64,000 nt of DNA from Candidatus Heimdallarchaeota archaeon (lineage in GTDB: Archaea; Asgardarchaeota; Heimdallarchaeia; Heimdallarchaeales; Kariarchaeaceae). This document shows, piece after piece, positions 29,039-37,952 of this stretch. Numbering within the stretch: position 1 is the first letter of the stretch; each line of letters opens with the position of its first letter. The stretch lies in the NCBI GenBank assembly GCA_026702845.1, contig JADCLS010000004.1, forward strand, positions 306,190 to 370,189, read 5' to 3'. The notes beneath the pieces were generated by a model. It was not told where the DNA came from and did not search any database. It saw only the letters and a program-made list of their open reading frames with translations. The position numbers were made by a program, and so were the translations under genes.

Positions 29039-30454
29039 ATGATTAAGGAAATGAAAATTTATAACTCAACAGTAGTACCAGAAAAAGGCAAACAGAATTG
29101 GAAAATTCTGGAGATAGAACTTGATTCTCCTATTTCAGAAATAAAGAAACATATCAAAGATGAATTTGATTTGAGGAATTTGAAGTTTATATTGTTTTTG
29201 AAGAATGAGAAGCTGAAGAAATGGTTCAAGATGGATGAAAATAAGAAAATATCAGATTATCCTTATGAGGGTGATATACGTCTTGATATTAAAAATTCTG
29301 TCTCACTTGATAAAATTGAGGAATTAAAGAAATTAGTAAAGAATAGAATCGATGAATTTCCCTATGGTGTGTTACAAGTGGAGACCACAACCGCAGAAAC
29401 TACCAAGAAAAAATTAGTTCAAGCTGCTAAACATTTTATTAATGAAGCCATCACTGATCCTAAAAATGCCTCATTTTCCATTCCCAGCAGGTCAGGTGAT
29501 AATATTGGATTTGATGAAGAGAGTGAGATGGTCTTGCTTGGAATGCAACGTACAGAAAGACAATTCAGGAGCCTATCCTCTGTAAAATCGGTAAAGCAAC
29601 TGACCTATCTCATGAAACATATGTATGAACAACTGGATAGAAATATTCATGTGACCAAACGTGATCTGTTTTATAATGATGTCAATGCTTTCGAAACACA
29701 AAATACATCAGATAATTTAATAGAGGATGTAGGTGCAATGTTGCAGGTTACTCGTCCTTCTTTAAATGTCACAGCCTCTGCAAAAGGAATAGTTGTGGGT
29801 CATATTCAATACACAGAAAGAGGGGATCTTATCGATGGCACAAGAACCGGATCCGGAAAATCCATAGCTCCAAATATTGATGATATAGAGAATATTCAAA
29901 GCGATGCAGAGTTTGTATTGGTGATTGAGAAAGATGCAGTATTCAACAGATTGGCAGAAGATCAATTTTATGATTACGTACCTTCAATTCTAGTAACTGC
30001 AAAAGGTCAACCCGATATGGCTACAAGGTTATTCCTCAAGAAAATAGATGAAGAATTGAATCTACCAATACTTGCGTTGATGGATGCTGATATTTATGGA
30101 TTTGAAATCCTTCGTGTGTATTCTGTTGGAAGTAAGGCCTTAAGTTTTGAAGCTGCAAATCTTGCAGTACCCAACATCAAATGGCTAGGGTTGCTACCTT
30201 CTGATCTAAAGGATGAATCTGATTTTAAAATACCCAAATCCACACATATTAAAATGAGTAATTCTGATGAGAAGAGAACTAAATTACTCCTCGAAGAGGA
30301 ATTTGTGAAACGTAAACCTGAATGGACCCGAGAAATCCAAGTATTACTCGATCTCAAAGTAAAAGCAGAAATTCAGGCACTGAATGCAATTGATCCTCAA
30401 TATATCACGAACCATTATCTTCCAATGAAACTAGAATCAGGAGATTTTATCTAA
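29039..30454 (+). CDS. top6A: DNA topoisomerase VI subunit A with N-terminal extension
   Basis: 471 aa; the family is usually 360-390. This is the DNA-cleaving subunit related to Spo11. The winged-helix catalytic tyrosine is Y212 in VTKRDLFYNDVNAF. The Toprim domain has E297 (VIEKDA) and DAD at 349-351 (LMDADIYGF). TAKGQPDMATR and PNIKWLGLLPSD are typical family blocks. Residues 1-95 are extra: alternating strands and a helix (ILEIELDSPISEIKKHIKDE) that could form a beta-grasp, ubiquitin-like fold; this is inferred from pattern only. It is co-translated with the giant B subunit and would form an A2B2 enzyme with it. Confidence 0.93.
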   Translation: MIKEMKIYNSTVVPEKGKQNWKILEIELDSPISEIKKHIKDEFDLRNLKFILFLKNEKLKKWFKMDENKKISDYPYEGDIRLDIKNSVSLDKIEELKKLVKNRIDEFPYGVLQVETTTAETTKKKLVQAAKHFINEAITDPKNASFSIPSRSGDNIGFDEESEMVLLGMQRTERQFRSLSSVKSVKQLTYLMKHMYEQLDRNIHVTKRDLFYNDVNAFETQNTSDNLIEDVGAMLQVTRPSLNVTASAKGIVVGHIQYTERGDLIDGTRTGSGKSIAPNIDDIENIQSDAEFVLVIEKDAVFNRLAEDQFYDYVPSILVTAKGQPDMATRLFLKKIDEELNLPILALMDADIYGFEILRVYSVGSKALSFEAANLAVPNIKWLGLLPSDLKDESDFKIPKSTHIKMSNSDEKRTKLLLEEEFVKRKPEWTREIQVLLDLKVKAEIQALNAIDPQYITNHYLPMKLESGDFI

Positions 30455-30624
30455 CAAACAAAAATCTAGAAATATTATCTCCTATTATACTCTTTAATTT
30501 TTGATGAAATTATTTTCCACGTAGTTTTTTTGATAATTTGTTTAGGTTATGAAATAATCATCAATAATTTTCTGTAAAAATCTTAAAAATTTTTAAAGTA
30601 AGAAATAATTGATTATATGTAACT

Positions 30625-31230
30625 ATGATTAGCAAAATTAATCTCAATGAAGGAAATAATAGAGAATTAGTAAATAGAATAGTCGTAAGAATGATGGATC
30701 AAGGAGAGGAAGAGATCACTCATACCCTGACTAAATTATTCCCAAAAGCTCCTGTGATGCGAGTTCGCTCAATGGCTGTTGAATTCTCTATTAAAAGAGG
30801 AGAAAATGAATTTATGGATCTTTTTGATTCTGATGATGTAGATGATGATGTTTTCAGATTATTATCCAGTGCTGATCAAAATGAAGATATAATGAGCCTA
30901 ATGAGAGGACGTTCAAGCTTTGAACCCACAAAGTTCGAATTATCTATTATATGTAAACGTACTCCATTTAAGGAATTCTTTGATGAATGCAGGGATGTGG
31001 TTTGTGAGAAATGTATTGAAGATCGTACCTCTAAATTCATTACTCAAAATGAATTCTCTAAATCACCTTTTATTGCTAAAGTAGAACGAGTAGAGCAGAG
31101 AAGACTAAACATCTGTAAAGGTTGTGGACAAATGCTTAATCCCAGAAAGGATGAAATCAACCTTCAAAATGAGAGATTGTTATATAAATGCTCATACTGC
31201 GGACACAAAGGTTGGACAAAGGCAAAGTAA
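30625..31230 (+). CDS. Zinc-ribbon protein downstream of top6A
   Basis: 201 aa, not recognised as a named family. The N-terminal half is helical and acidic (a DSDDVDDDVF stretch). The C-terminal half has six to seven cysteines: CRDVVCEKC, then CKGCGQ and CSYCGHKG separated by about 25 residues, consistent with one zinc ribbon plus another metal site. It lies 170 bp after top6A on the same strand and may belong to the topoisomerase VI locus. A DNA- or protein-binding accessory role is inference. Confidence 0.6.
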   Translation: MISKINLNEGNNRELVNRIVVRMMDQGEEEITHTLTKLFPKAPVMRVRSMAVEFSIKRGENEFMDLFDSDDVDDDVFRLLSSADQNEDIMSLMRGRSSFEPTKFELSIICKRTPFKEFFDECRDVVCEKCIEDRTSKFITQNEFSKSPFIAKVERVEQRRLNICKGCGQMLNPRKDEINLQNERLLYKCSYCGHKGWTKAK

Positions 31231-31397
31231 AATAATCTAAGGGCTTCTTAATCTTTTATATACTCATTTTCCCTTATTTGTGTAATCTTATAAAAATTGT
31301 ATAAATCTCTAAAGAAAGTTTAATAGTCTTATAATTAAAAGAAATAATATTGAGAATTACAACATCCTGTAATTCATGTTAAATGGTGAATAATTAA

Positions 31398-33227
31398 TTG
31401 AGCGCGCAAAATTCATCAATAAGCTATACTGATAGAGCAATTGAAGCAGAAGAAACCATAAAAGCAGGTATCTCCAGTGGAGATCCAGTAAAATTCATTC
31501 AAGGATTCTATGATTATGAGAAGGTTATTTTATATTATGAAGGTGTGGGAAAGTCCAATGAGAGTAGAAAACTCCTCACTCGATTGGAGAAAATACTGAA
31601 TATCGTTGTGGAGAAGGGAAATCCAGATGCACAATACTATTCAAAATTAGGCCCATTCTTCATTTTATATGCTAGACACTTCAATGCAAGAATTCTGGAA
31701 ATGCTTAATCTTGACCTGAAAACAGCAGTGGCTTCTAGAGCTCTTGCACTTGATTTCGCCATTGGAATTGAGTGGGTGGAGCAAGTACTAAACATTATGG
31801 TGGATCTTCTGATTGAGGGTTTAGTCGATCATTGTTTGAGATATCTAAAATTCACACAGGAAAAGAAGGAAGATTTAATTGAGGAAATCAAGATCCAGAT
31901 TGAAGAAACCAGTGAGAAGAGAAAATTCTGGCAGAAAAAAGATGATCCAGCCACGATTGCAAAGGTGATTTATGAATCCTTCCTAAGACTACTGGGACTT
32001 ATGATTGAGAAATTCAACAAGGGACAGAGCTTCCTTGATGAGGGACTTGAGATATTACGGCAGATTAAGAATTATGCCAATGCCGATCTTGAATATTTGG
32101 ATCTGCGGTTTATTGCATTGGAATCCAATATCTTTGCTAGTTCTCGTGAGGAAATCAATGTTGCCACGATCTCACACATAAAATCTAGGATTATCCCCTT
32201 CACAATTATGGATGATCCTAATATTGAAGAGGTAGAGAGATTACTCGAGCGTTTTGTCAGACAAAAGGGTATAGATATTGATGTATCAATTGCACAAATC
32301 CCGATTTTGGGAGCAAATCCATCCGGAACTCCTCATTTATCCATTATTGGACAGACAGGAACTGGTAAAACAACCCTAACCAAGCAAATCTTAAAGGAGA
32401 ATATCAGAGCTCAAGATTGTGCAGTTGTTGTATTTGATCACCACTTTGAGTATGCAGATCTTGCAGATCATGTCGTTCAGATAGGTGGTGAGAGACAGCC
32501 CGAGGCCAGTGCATATTTTGGTGTTGAGGAAATTGGTGATACTTTCAAACAAGCCCAATCATTTATCCAGGATCAGCAGAAGGTATTTGCATCAGAAGGT
32601 TCAAACCCTGAGGAATTAGCCAAGAAAATTAGAAATTATGAAGCAGAAACCAGACCTACTATCAATAGATTCGTTATTGATACCATTGAAGGGGTGATCT
32701 CCAAGGATGAAAAAACAGCATTACCTATAAAAGCTGGTGAGATAACAGTTTTCTGGGTGATCATGGATGAGGCTGATATTGCCACCACAATCATCTCCAC
32801 ATTTATCAAATATATCCTACAACAGGCTATTCATGAAGAATTGCCCACAAAAACCATTATGGTTACTGAAGAAGCTCAACGTTTGAGAGACGATCAATGG
32901 GTAAAGAACCTGGCATCTGAAGGTAGAAAATTCGGCTTATTCCTGATCTCTATTTCCCAATCCCCAGAATTTAATCCATGGGTAGTATCAAATAGCGAAC
33001 TAACAATCTTCAAACTCAGACAGATCACTGATAAAGGACCCATTGCTGAATTATTCAATGAAGAGGCAAAGAAAATGGTTATCAATCTTGATGTGGGTGA
33101 ATATCTGAATTATCATAGAGATAAAAGAAACTGGGTACTTTCATACAATCCAGAAGCATTATCTCCCTTCCATGCTAAGCAGACCTTAGATCAGAAAGTA
33201 AAACAACTTCGAGAAATTGTAAGGTAG
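31398..33227 (+). CDS. HerA/FtsK-type P-loop ATPase
   Basis: 609 aa from a TTG start with GGTGA 8 nt upstream. Residues 1-280 are helical, a domain I do not recognise. The HerA/DUF87-type ATPase follows: Walker A SIIGQTGTGKTTLTKQIL (about 313-330), an acidic Walker B strand VFWVIMDEAD (about 453-462), and a second acidic strand TIMVTEEAQRLRDD with an arginine-rich segment typical of HerA-like translocases. Such ATPases form hexameric rings that move DNA. No NurA-type nuclease is adjacent. Its position after top6B-top6A suggests a role in chromosome handling. Confidence 0.78.
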   Translation: MSAQNSSISYTDRAIEAEETIKAGISSGDPVKFIQGFYDYEKVILYYEGVGKSNESRKLLTRLEKILNIVVEKGNPDAQYYSKLGPFFILYARHFNARILEMLNLDLKTAVASRALALDFAIGIEWVEQVLNIMVDLLIEGLVDHCLRYLKFTQEKKEDLIEEIKIQIEETSEKRKFWQKKDDPATIAKVIYESFLRLLGLMIEKFNKGQSFLDEGLEILRQIKNYANADLEYLDLRFIALESNIFASSREEINVATISHIKSRIIPFTIMDDPNIEEVERLLERFVRQKGIDIDVSIAQIPILGANPSGTPHLSIIGQTGTGKTTLTKQILKENIRAQDCAVVVFDHHFEYADLADHVVQIGGERQPEASAYFGVEEIGDTFKQAQSFIQDQQKVFASEGSNPEELAKKIRNYEAETRPTINRFVIDTIEGVISKDEKTALPIKAGEITVFWVIMDEADIATTIISTFIKYILQQAIHEELPTKTIMVTEEAQRLRDDQWVKNLASEGRKFGLFLISISQSPEFNPWVVSNSELTIFKLRQITDKGPIAELFNEEAKKMVINLDVGEYLNYHRDKRNWVLSYNPEALSPFHAKQTLDQKVKQLREIVR

Positions 33228-33316
33228 AATATCTATTACTTACTATATTCTTGATCAAAATATTAACATAAAACTTGCTGAAATTTATTCTTTTGTCAGA
33301 CTAAAATAAGGAAAAT

Positions 33317-33326
33317 CTAAATAAGT
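33317..33326 (+). promoter_or_regulatory. TATA-like box for the coiled-coil membrane protein
   Basis: CTAAATAAGT is centred 26 nt before the ATG at 33347, which predicts a leaderless transcript and a promoter independent of the upstream ATPase gene. Confidence 0.5.
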
Positions 33327-33346
33327 AGGGCGAACAAGTATCATTT

Positions 33347-34216
33347 ATGGAAGATCCAAACCGAATGAGAACCCGACTTCGTTTAGATCTCAATGATGTA
33401 GCAAAACAGATTGCAGATCTTGAGGAACTAATGGAGAAAGATAAAACAGAAAAACTCATTGAAGATCACCGTAAATTGGTGGAATATGAGAAAAAATTGA
33501 AAGAGCAATATGAGAAAATGACAGGTCTGAGTATAGAGCAGGCCACTAGTGGCTCATCAAGGAAGGAGAAAAAGGCTGATAATCAACCAAGAAAATTGGC
33601 ACGATTTTTCGGATTTTTGGCAGGAATTACTCTCCTCGCTGCAAATTTCAATTTAACAATGCATGGTATCAAAGGGGATACAATCAATGATTTTCTGGAT
33701 TATTTCATGGGTTCTGGAGATCAAGCATATCCGACAATAACTGGACTGGTTGCAGCATTGAAGTATGAGTATTCACTTAATATTATCATAGTGACAATGA
33801 CCCTACCAATCCTTTTCACTATTCTTGAAAGTCTATTCTCCAAATACAGAAAGGAAATTTACTCCGTACCTGAGGGAATAGCAATTACTTTACCTGTGAT
33901 GTATCTATTATTTGAGCTGATTTTACCAAATACTGAGAAAGGATTGGAGAATGGAATGCTAACCTTAGATATTCTTCTAATATCTTCTGGTATCTTGATG
34001 ATGATTTCAGGATTTGGTGGTAATTTACTCAACAAAATCGTAGCAATTTTGGCTGGAGCTATGTATCTATTTTCAGCATACATGGTATACATCTCATTTA
34101 TTGATGGTAATGTTGAAACTAGATTGATGCAGAATTGGCCATATATCTTTATGCCACAGATGGTTGTTGGATTGATAATGGCAATTGCATTTGCTTTTGG
34201 AATTATAAAGGATTAG
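33347..34216 (+). CDS. Coiled-coil membrane protein, unknown
   Basis: 289 aa. Residues about 15-65 form a charged coiled coil (LNDVAKQIADLEELMEKD onward), followed by a basic linker and about six hydrophobic helices from residue 85 to the C-terminus. The N-terminal coiled coil is probably cytoplasmic and could recruit partners to the membrane. No family recognised. It lies in the same direction as the topoisomerase VI locus, but its own TATA-like box suggests a separate transcript. Confidence 0.6.
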   Translation: MEDPNRMRTRLRLDLNDVAKQIADLEELMEKDKTEKLIEDHRKLVEYEKKLKEQYEKMTGLSIEQATSGSSRKEKKADNQPRKLARFFGFLAGITLLAANFNLTMHGIKGDTINDFLDYFMGSGDQAYPTITGLVAALKYEYSLNIIIVTMTLPILFTILESLFSKYRKEIYSVPEGIAITLPVMYLLFELILPNTEKGLENGMLTLDILLISSGILMMISGFGGNLLNKIVAILAGAMYLFSAYMVYISFIDGNVETRLMQNWPYIFMPQMVVGLIMAIAFAFGIIKD

Positions 34217-34265
34217 AACTGAAAATCATCTAAATATAAATAAATTGTAAAATTAGCATTCCTAT

Positions 34266-34604
34266 ATGAGTGTAAGTAAAGAAAGTTTTGAACATTTACT
34301 GGATGAATTTCACAAGGAAAAATTTGAATTTCTATCAGATACCTTAGATGAAAAGGTTCGTATTGTAAGATTGAAGAAACATACAGTTTACGTGAATTTA
34401 TTCCATAGCCATATAATTTCTTATGATGCTTATGCTGAACTATCAGCTGGTATTTATGAACTGGGTGAATTGCATGTCCTTACTAGACGAATGTTGAATG
34501 TAAAGAAAATCTGCCAGGCTTACGAAGCAAGGGAGATGAATACCACTGAACGTCTATATCCTGCAAATCGACGTGGTGAGAATACAAGCACATCTGGATT
34601 ATGA
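34266..34604 (+). CDS. Hypothetical protein, 112 aa
   Basis: Soluble, mixed-charge small protein without recognised domain. A TATA-like AAATATAAAT lies about 27-33 nt before the ATG. Its end overlaps the convergent histidine-kinase-like gene by 6 bp. Confidence 0.5.
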   Translation: MSVSKESFEHLLDEFHKEKFEFLSDTLDEKVRIVRLKKHTVYVNLFHSHIISYDAYAELSAGIYELGELHVLTRRMLNVKKICQAYEAREMNTTERLYPANRRGENTSTSGL

Positions 34605-35507
34605 TTTCTTAATTTCTATTCCTGAATTATTGAATTCAATTTCTCCCTGGACAGTATGAACCAATTTTTTAATGATATTTGGATATTCTCTAATAAATTC
34701 TACAACATTTGCTGGATACTCCCGATACACTTTGTTTCCTTCCAATAAGTAATCTGGGCCATTATCACGATAGCTAATTTTGTTATCATCAACAAATAGT
34801 TGTATTGTAGGATTGATTATGGCATACATAGAATTGATGAGGAATATGCTAAGAAATCTTGACATAGAATCTAGATTTAGTGAAAATGTACTACCATTGG
34901 TGATAGAAGCCTGTAATGTATATGGCTTTTCGATATGTTTGTTTACATAGGATAGTGCATTGTACAAGGCAATCTCCACCTCTGTTTCCCCTTCAATCTC
35001 AGATTCATCCCATTCATTGGTTTTTCTGGTTTCCTCAATGAGATTTTTTAATCTATTAGTTGATTCCAAAGAACTAGACAATACATCAATGATTGTTTCG
35101 TTATCGGTACTCTTGATTTCACCTTCAGTAACTTGATCATGAAGAAAACCCAGATTTATTAACATGACAGTTAATAAATTGGATAGGTCATGGGAGTAGT
35201 TTCTGATTTCTACCCGTTTGGCATCATAAGTGATATTGACAAATGGGTTATTCTCGATACTTAATAGTGGATTATAGTCCGGATGTATTCTGAAAAAACT
35301 CAATTTTGAGTCATCCTTAATAATTTTTACAACCCATAAATCATCCAGATAAAGAACAATAATTCCTGTACTATTATCATTAACATCAAAATCCTTACTA
35401 GAGTTTACAAATGCAATAATTTTCTCCATATATTCTTGGGTAACCTCTATCGCTTCAGGGTTAGATAAAGAAAGATCAGTTGAAAATAACAGCTTTTCAG
35501 CAATCAC
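34599..35507 (-). CDS. Soluble histidine-kinase-like protein
   Basis: 302 aa. Residues 1-95 look like a small sensor domain. The phosphoacceptor-type helix reads EIRNYSHDLSNLLTVMLIN (H106, D107). A C-terminal GHKL-like region has an asparagine in LINSMYAI (about 238) and a G1-like YRDNGPD (about 265), but no clear glycine-rich ATP lid, so it may be degenerate. No membrane segments and no adjacent response regulator: an orphan, cytosolic sensor. A scaffold or pseudokinase role is possible. Confidence 0.6.
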   Translation of the reverse strand: MIAEKLLFSTDLSLSNPEAIEVTQEYMEKIIAFVNSSKDFDVNDNSTGIIVLYLDDLWVVKIIKDDSKLSFFRIHPDYNPLLSIENNPFVNITYDAKRVEIRNYSHDLSNLLTVMLINLGFLHDQVTEGEIKSTDNETIIDVLSSSLESTNRLKNLIEETRKTNEWDESEIEGETEVEIALYNALSYVNKHIEKPYTLQASITNGSTFSLNLDSMSRFLSIFLINSMYAIINPTIQLFVDDNKISYRDNGPDYLLEGNKVYREYPANVVEFIREYPNIIKKLVHTVQGEIEFNNSGIEIKKS

Positions 35508-35705
35508 ATATTACTTTGATTTTTAATATTCTAAAATTCATTGAACAATCTTGGTTAAAATAGAAAAATTATTTCACATAATCCTTCAATCATTTATAAT
35601 TAAATAAACCGAAATTTTATTGTTTCATATCGTTTTAATTAAATAATACAAATCATTAAAAGGCTCAGAAACAATTAAATTGTGAATTTAAGGTGAAATT
35701 CTAAG

Positions 35706-37922
35706 ATGAAAGTGAAGAATGCGTCCGAAATTCGTAAAATGATTGAGGAATACCCTCATGAACAGAGGAGAATCTTCTCAATCGCCGCACATATTGATCA
35801 TGGTAAGTCAACTACAGCTGATTACCTTTTAATGAAAGCCGGTTTAATGTCTGCAGAGACGGCTGGTGAGAAGCGTATGACTGACAGTGATGACGAGGAA
35901 CAGGAAAGAGGAATTACCATCTTCACCTCCGTCGTTGTCCTCTCGTATGAGTACGAGGATAAAACATATGTTTTCCAGATCAATGATACTCCCGGTCACC
36001 TCTCCTTTACTGGTGAGGTAAGCCGTGCCCTCAGAGGTTCAGATGGTGCAGTCATTCTTGTTGATGCACTTGAAGGTATGATGACACAGACTGAGACTAA
36101 TATTCAGCTATCCGTTGGTGAGGAAGCCTGTAAACCAGTGTTATTTATTAACAAGGTTGATAGGTTGATCTCCGAGCTGAGATTGGAACCAAAAGAAGTA
36201 TTTGGTAAACTAGATGTTATTGTATCTCAGGTGAATAATCTCATCAGAAAGATTGCCCCTAAGCAGTTCAAGAAGGAATGGGCTGTTTCATTCCCCAAGA
36301 ACAGTATAGCTGTTGGTTCTGCTAAGGATGGTTGGGCATTTACTGTGGAGATCCTGCAAGAAAAGGGTCTAAAACCACAGGACGTGTTCCAATACTATGC
36401 TGATGATAATAAGGCCTGGCTTAGAGAGAACCTACCACTACATGATCCTCTTCTGAGAATGGTTATTCAACATATACCTAACCCCTCCGAGGCTCAGCAG
36501 TACAAAATCCCCAAGATTTGGCAAGGTGATCTCGAATCCGAGGCAGGTAAGGCTCTTCTGGCTTCAGATCCAGATGGACCATTACTTGGTATGATTACCA
36601 AAATCTTCATTGATCCTAAATCTAAGAGGCCAACATTAATTGGACGTGTATTCTCAGGTACTTTGAAGAAGGAAGACACTATCTTCCTCGTCAACAGAAG
36701 AGAGAAGCAGAGAATCAAAAAATTAGGTATCATGGAGATTACTGATATTCTTGAGGTACCCACCATTCCAGCAGGAAATCTCTTTGCAATGTATGGTTTC
36801 ATCTGTCCTGCAGGTGAGAGTTTCTACAGAGATGGATTTCCACTATCTGGATTTGATAAAATTTCCTATGCAGCAGAACCTGTTGTCTCCCGTGCAATCA
36901 ATGCTAAAAACGCCCAGGATCTAACCAAATTAGGTGAAGTTGTAAGAAACTGGATTATGGCTGATCCTACTGCATCATATGAACTTGATCAGAAAACAAA
37001 GAAATTGATCTTACAGGGTATCGATCCTCTACAGATCGAAATTCTTATTACCCGTATCAATGACCAGGTTCCAATTGATGTGAGTGATCCTGTTATTGTA
37101 CACAGAGAAACAGTAACCAAGCCTTCTGATGAGTATGTTACCAAATCAAACAATGGTCACAACAGAATTAGAATGAGAATTGAACCTATGCCTCTTGGAG
37201 TATTAAAGGCACTTAAAGAGGGTCAGGTAGACATGTACATGGATAGAAAAGAAAGAGCAAGAATCATCTCCGAGGCATCAGAAGGTGTCTGGGATAACAA
37301 ATTCTGCCGTGGTGTCTGGGCTGTTACTGAGAACTGCATTCTGATTGAGGATACCAAAGGTGTACAGAGACTTGAGAGAATACAGGAAAATGTAATCAAC
37401 ACATGGACTGAGTATACAAGAAAGGCAACCCTTGCTGGTGAGCCATTGCAAGGAGTAGCATTCGTTATTACCGATGCCACAGTTCACGTTGATCCAGCTC
37501 ATATCGGTATCACTGAGATCCTATCCATGGTAAATGCTGCTTGTAACCTCTGTTACTTGTCTGCTGGTCCTAAATTGCTTGAACCACTTATGAGAATAGA
37601 GATAAAGACACCACAGGATTACTTAGGTGCACTCACTGGTCTTCTCACACAGAAGAGAGGTATGGTTGAGGATATTTCCGAGGCTGGTGGATCCACCATT
37701 CTCAAGGCAATTATTCCAACAGTTGAGACTCTTGAACTTGCTGATGACATTCGTGGTGCTACTGCTGGACGTGGGTTCTTTGGATATTCCTTTGCCAAAT
37801 TTGAGGAAGTTCCACCCCATCTCTTCGATAATACTGTGAAATTCATCCGTGAAAGAAATGGTCTCAACCCACAGGTGCCCACTGCATCTACATGGGAGAG
37901 ATTAATTTACAAGCAAAACTAA
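35706..37922 (+). CDS. fusA: Translation elongation factor 2, divergent
   Basis: 738 aa, full length for archaeal EF-2, the GTPase that translocates the ribosome. G1 AAHIDHGKST (27-36; usually DHGKTTL), G2 QERGITIF (T71), G3 DTPGHLSF (94-101; usually DTPGHVDF) and G4 NKVD (149-152) are present. The domain IV tip loop that carries diphthamide reads VHVDPAHIGITE with H599, where the norm is a His followed by Arg-Gly (IHRG). The histidine is retained but its surroundings are not. Asgard archaea are known to have unusual EF-2 copies and frequent loss of diphthamide synthesis; this may be such a lone EF-2 or a paralog. AAGGTGA ribosome-binding site upstream. Confidence 0.9.
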   Translation: MKVKNASEIRKMIEEYPHEQRRIFSIAAHIDHGKSTTADYLLMKAGLMSAETAGEKRMTDSDDEEQERGITIFTSVVVLSYEYEDKTYVFQINDTPGHLSFTGEVSRALRGSDGAVILVDALEGMMTQTETNIQLSVGEEACKPVLFINKVDRLISELRLEPKEVFGKLDVIVSQVNNLIRKIAPKQFKKEWAVSFPKNSIAVGSAKDGWAFTVEILQEKGLKPQDVFQYYADDNKAWLRENLPLHDPLLRMVIQHIPNPSEAQQYKIPKIWQGDLESEAGKALLASDPDGPLLGMITKIFIDPKSKRPTLIGRVFSGTLKKEDTIFLVNRREKQRIKKLGIMEITDILEVPTIPAGNLFAMYGFICPAGESFYRDGFPLSGFDKISYAAEPVVSRAINAKNAQDLTKLGEVVRNWIMADPTASYELDQKTKKLILQGIDPLQIEILITRINDQVPIDVSDPVIVHRETVTKPSDEYVTKSNNGHNRIRMRIEPMPLGVLKALKEGQVDMYMDRKERARIISEASEGVWDNKFCRGVWAVTENCILIEDTKGVQRLERIQENVINTWTEYTRKATLAGEPLQGVAFVITDATVHVDPAHIGITEILSMVNAACNLCYLSAGPKLLEPLMRIEIKTPQDYLGALTGLLTQKRGMVEDISEAGGSTILKAIIPTVETLELADDIRGATAGRGFFGYSFAKFEEVPPHLFDNTVKFIRERNGLNPQVPTASTWERLIYKQN

Positions 37923-37952
37923 TTTCTAAGTACGATAAAGTGTTAAAACCTA

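Noticed and set aside
31398..33227. HerA-NurA end-resection operon
   Set aside because: The ATPase is HerA-like, but no NurA, Mre11 or Rad50 gene is adjacent.
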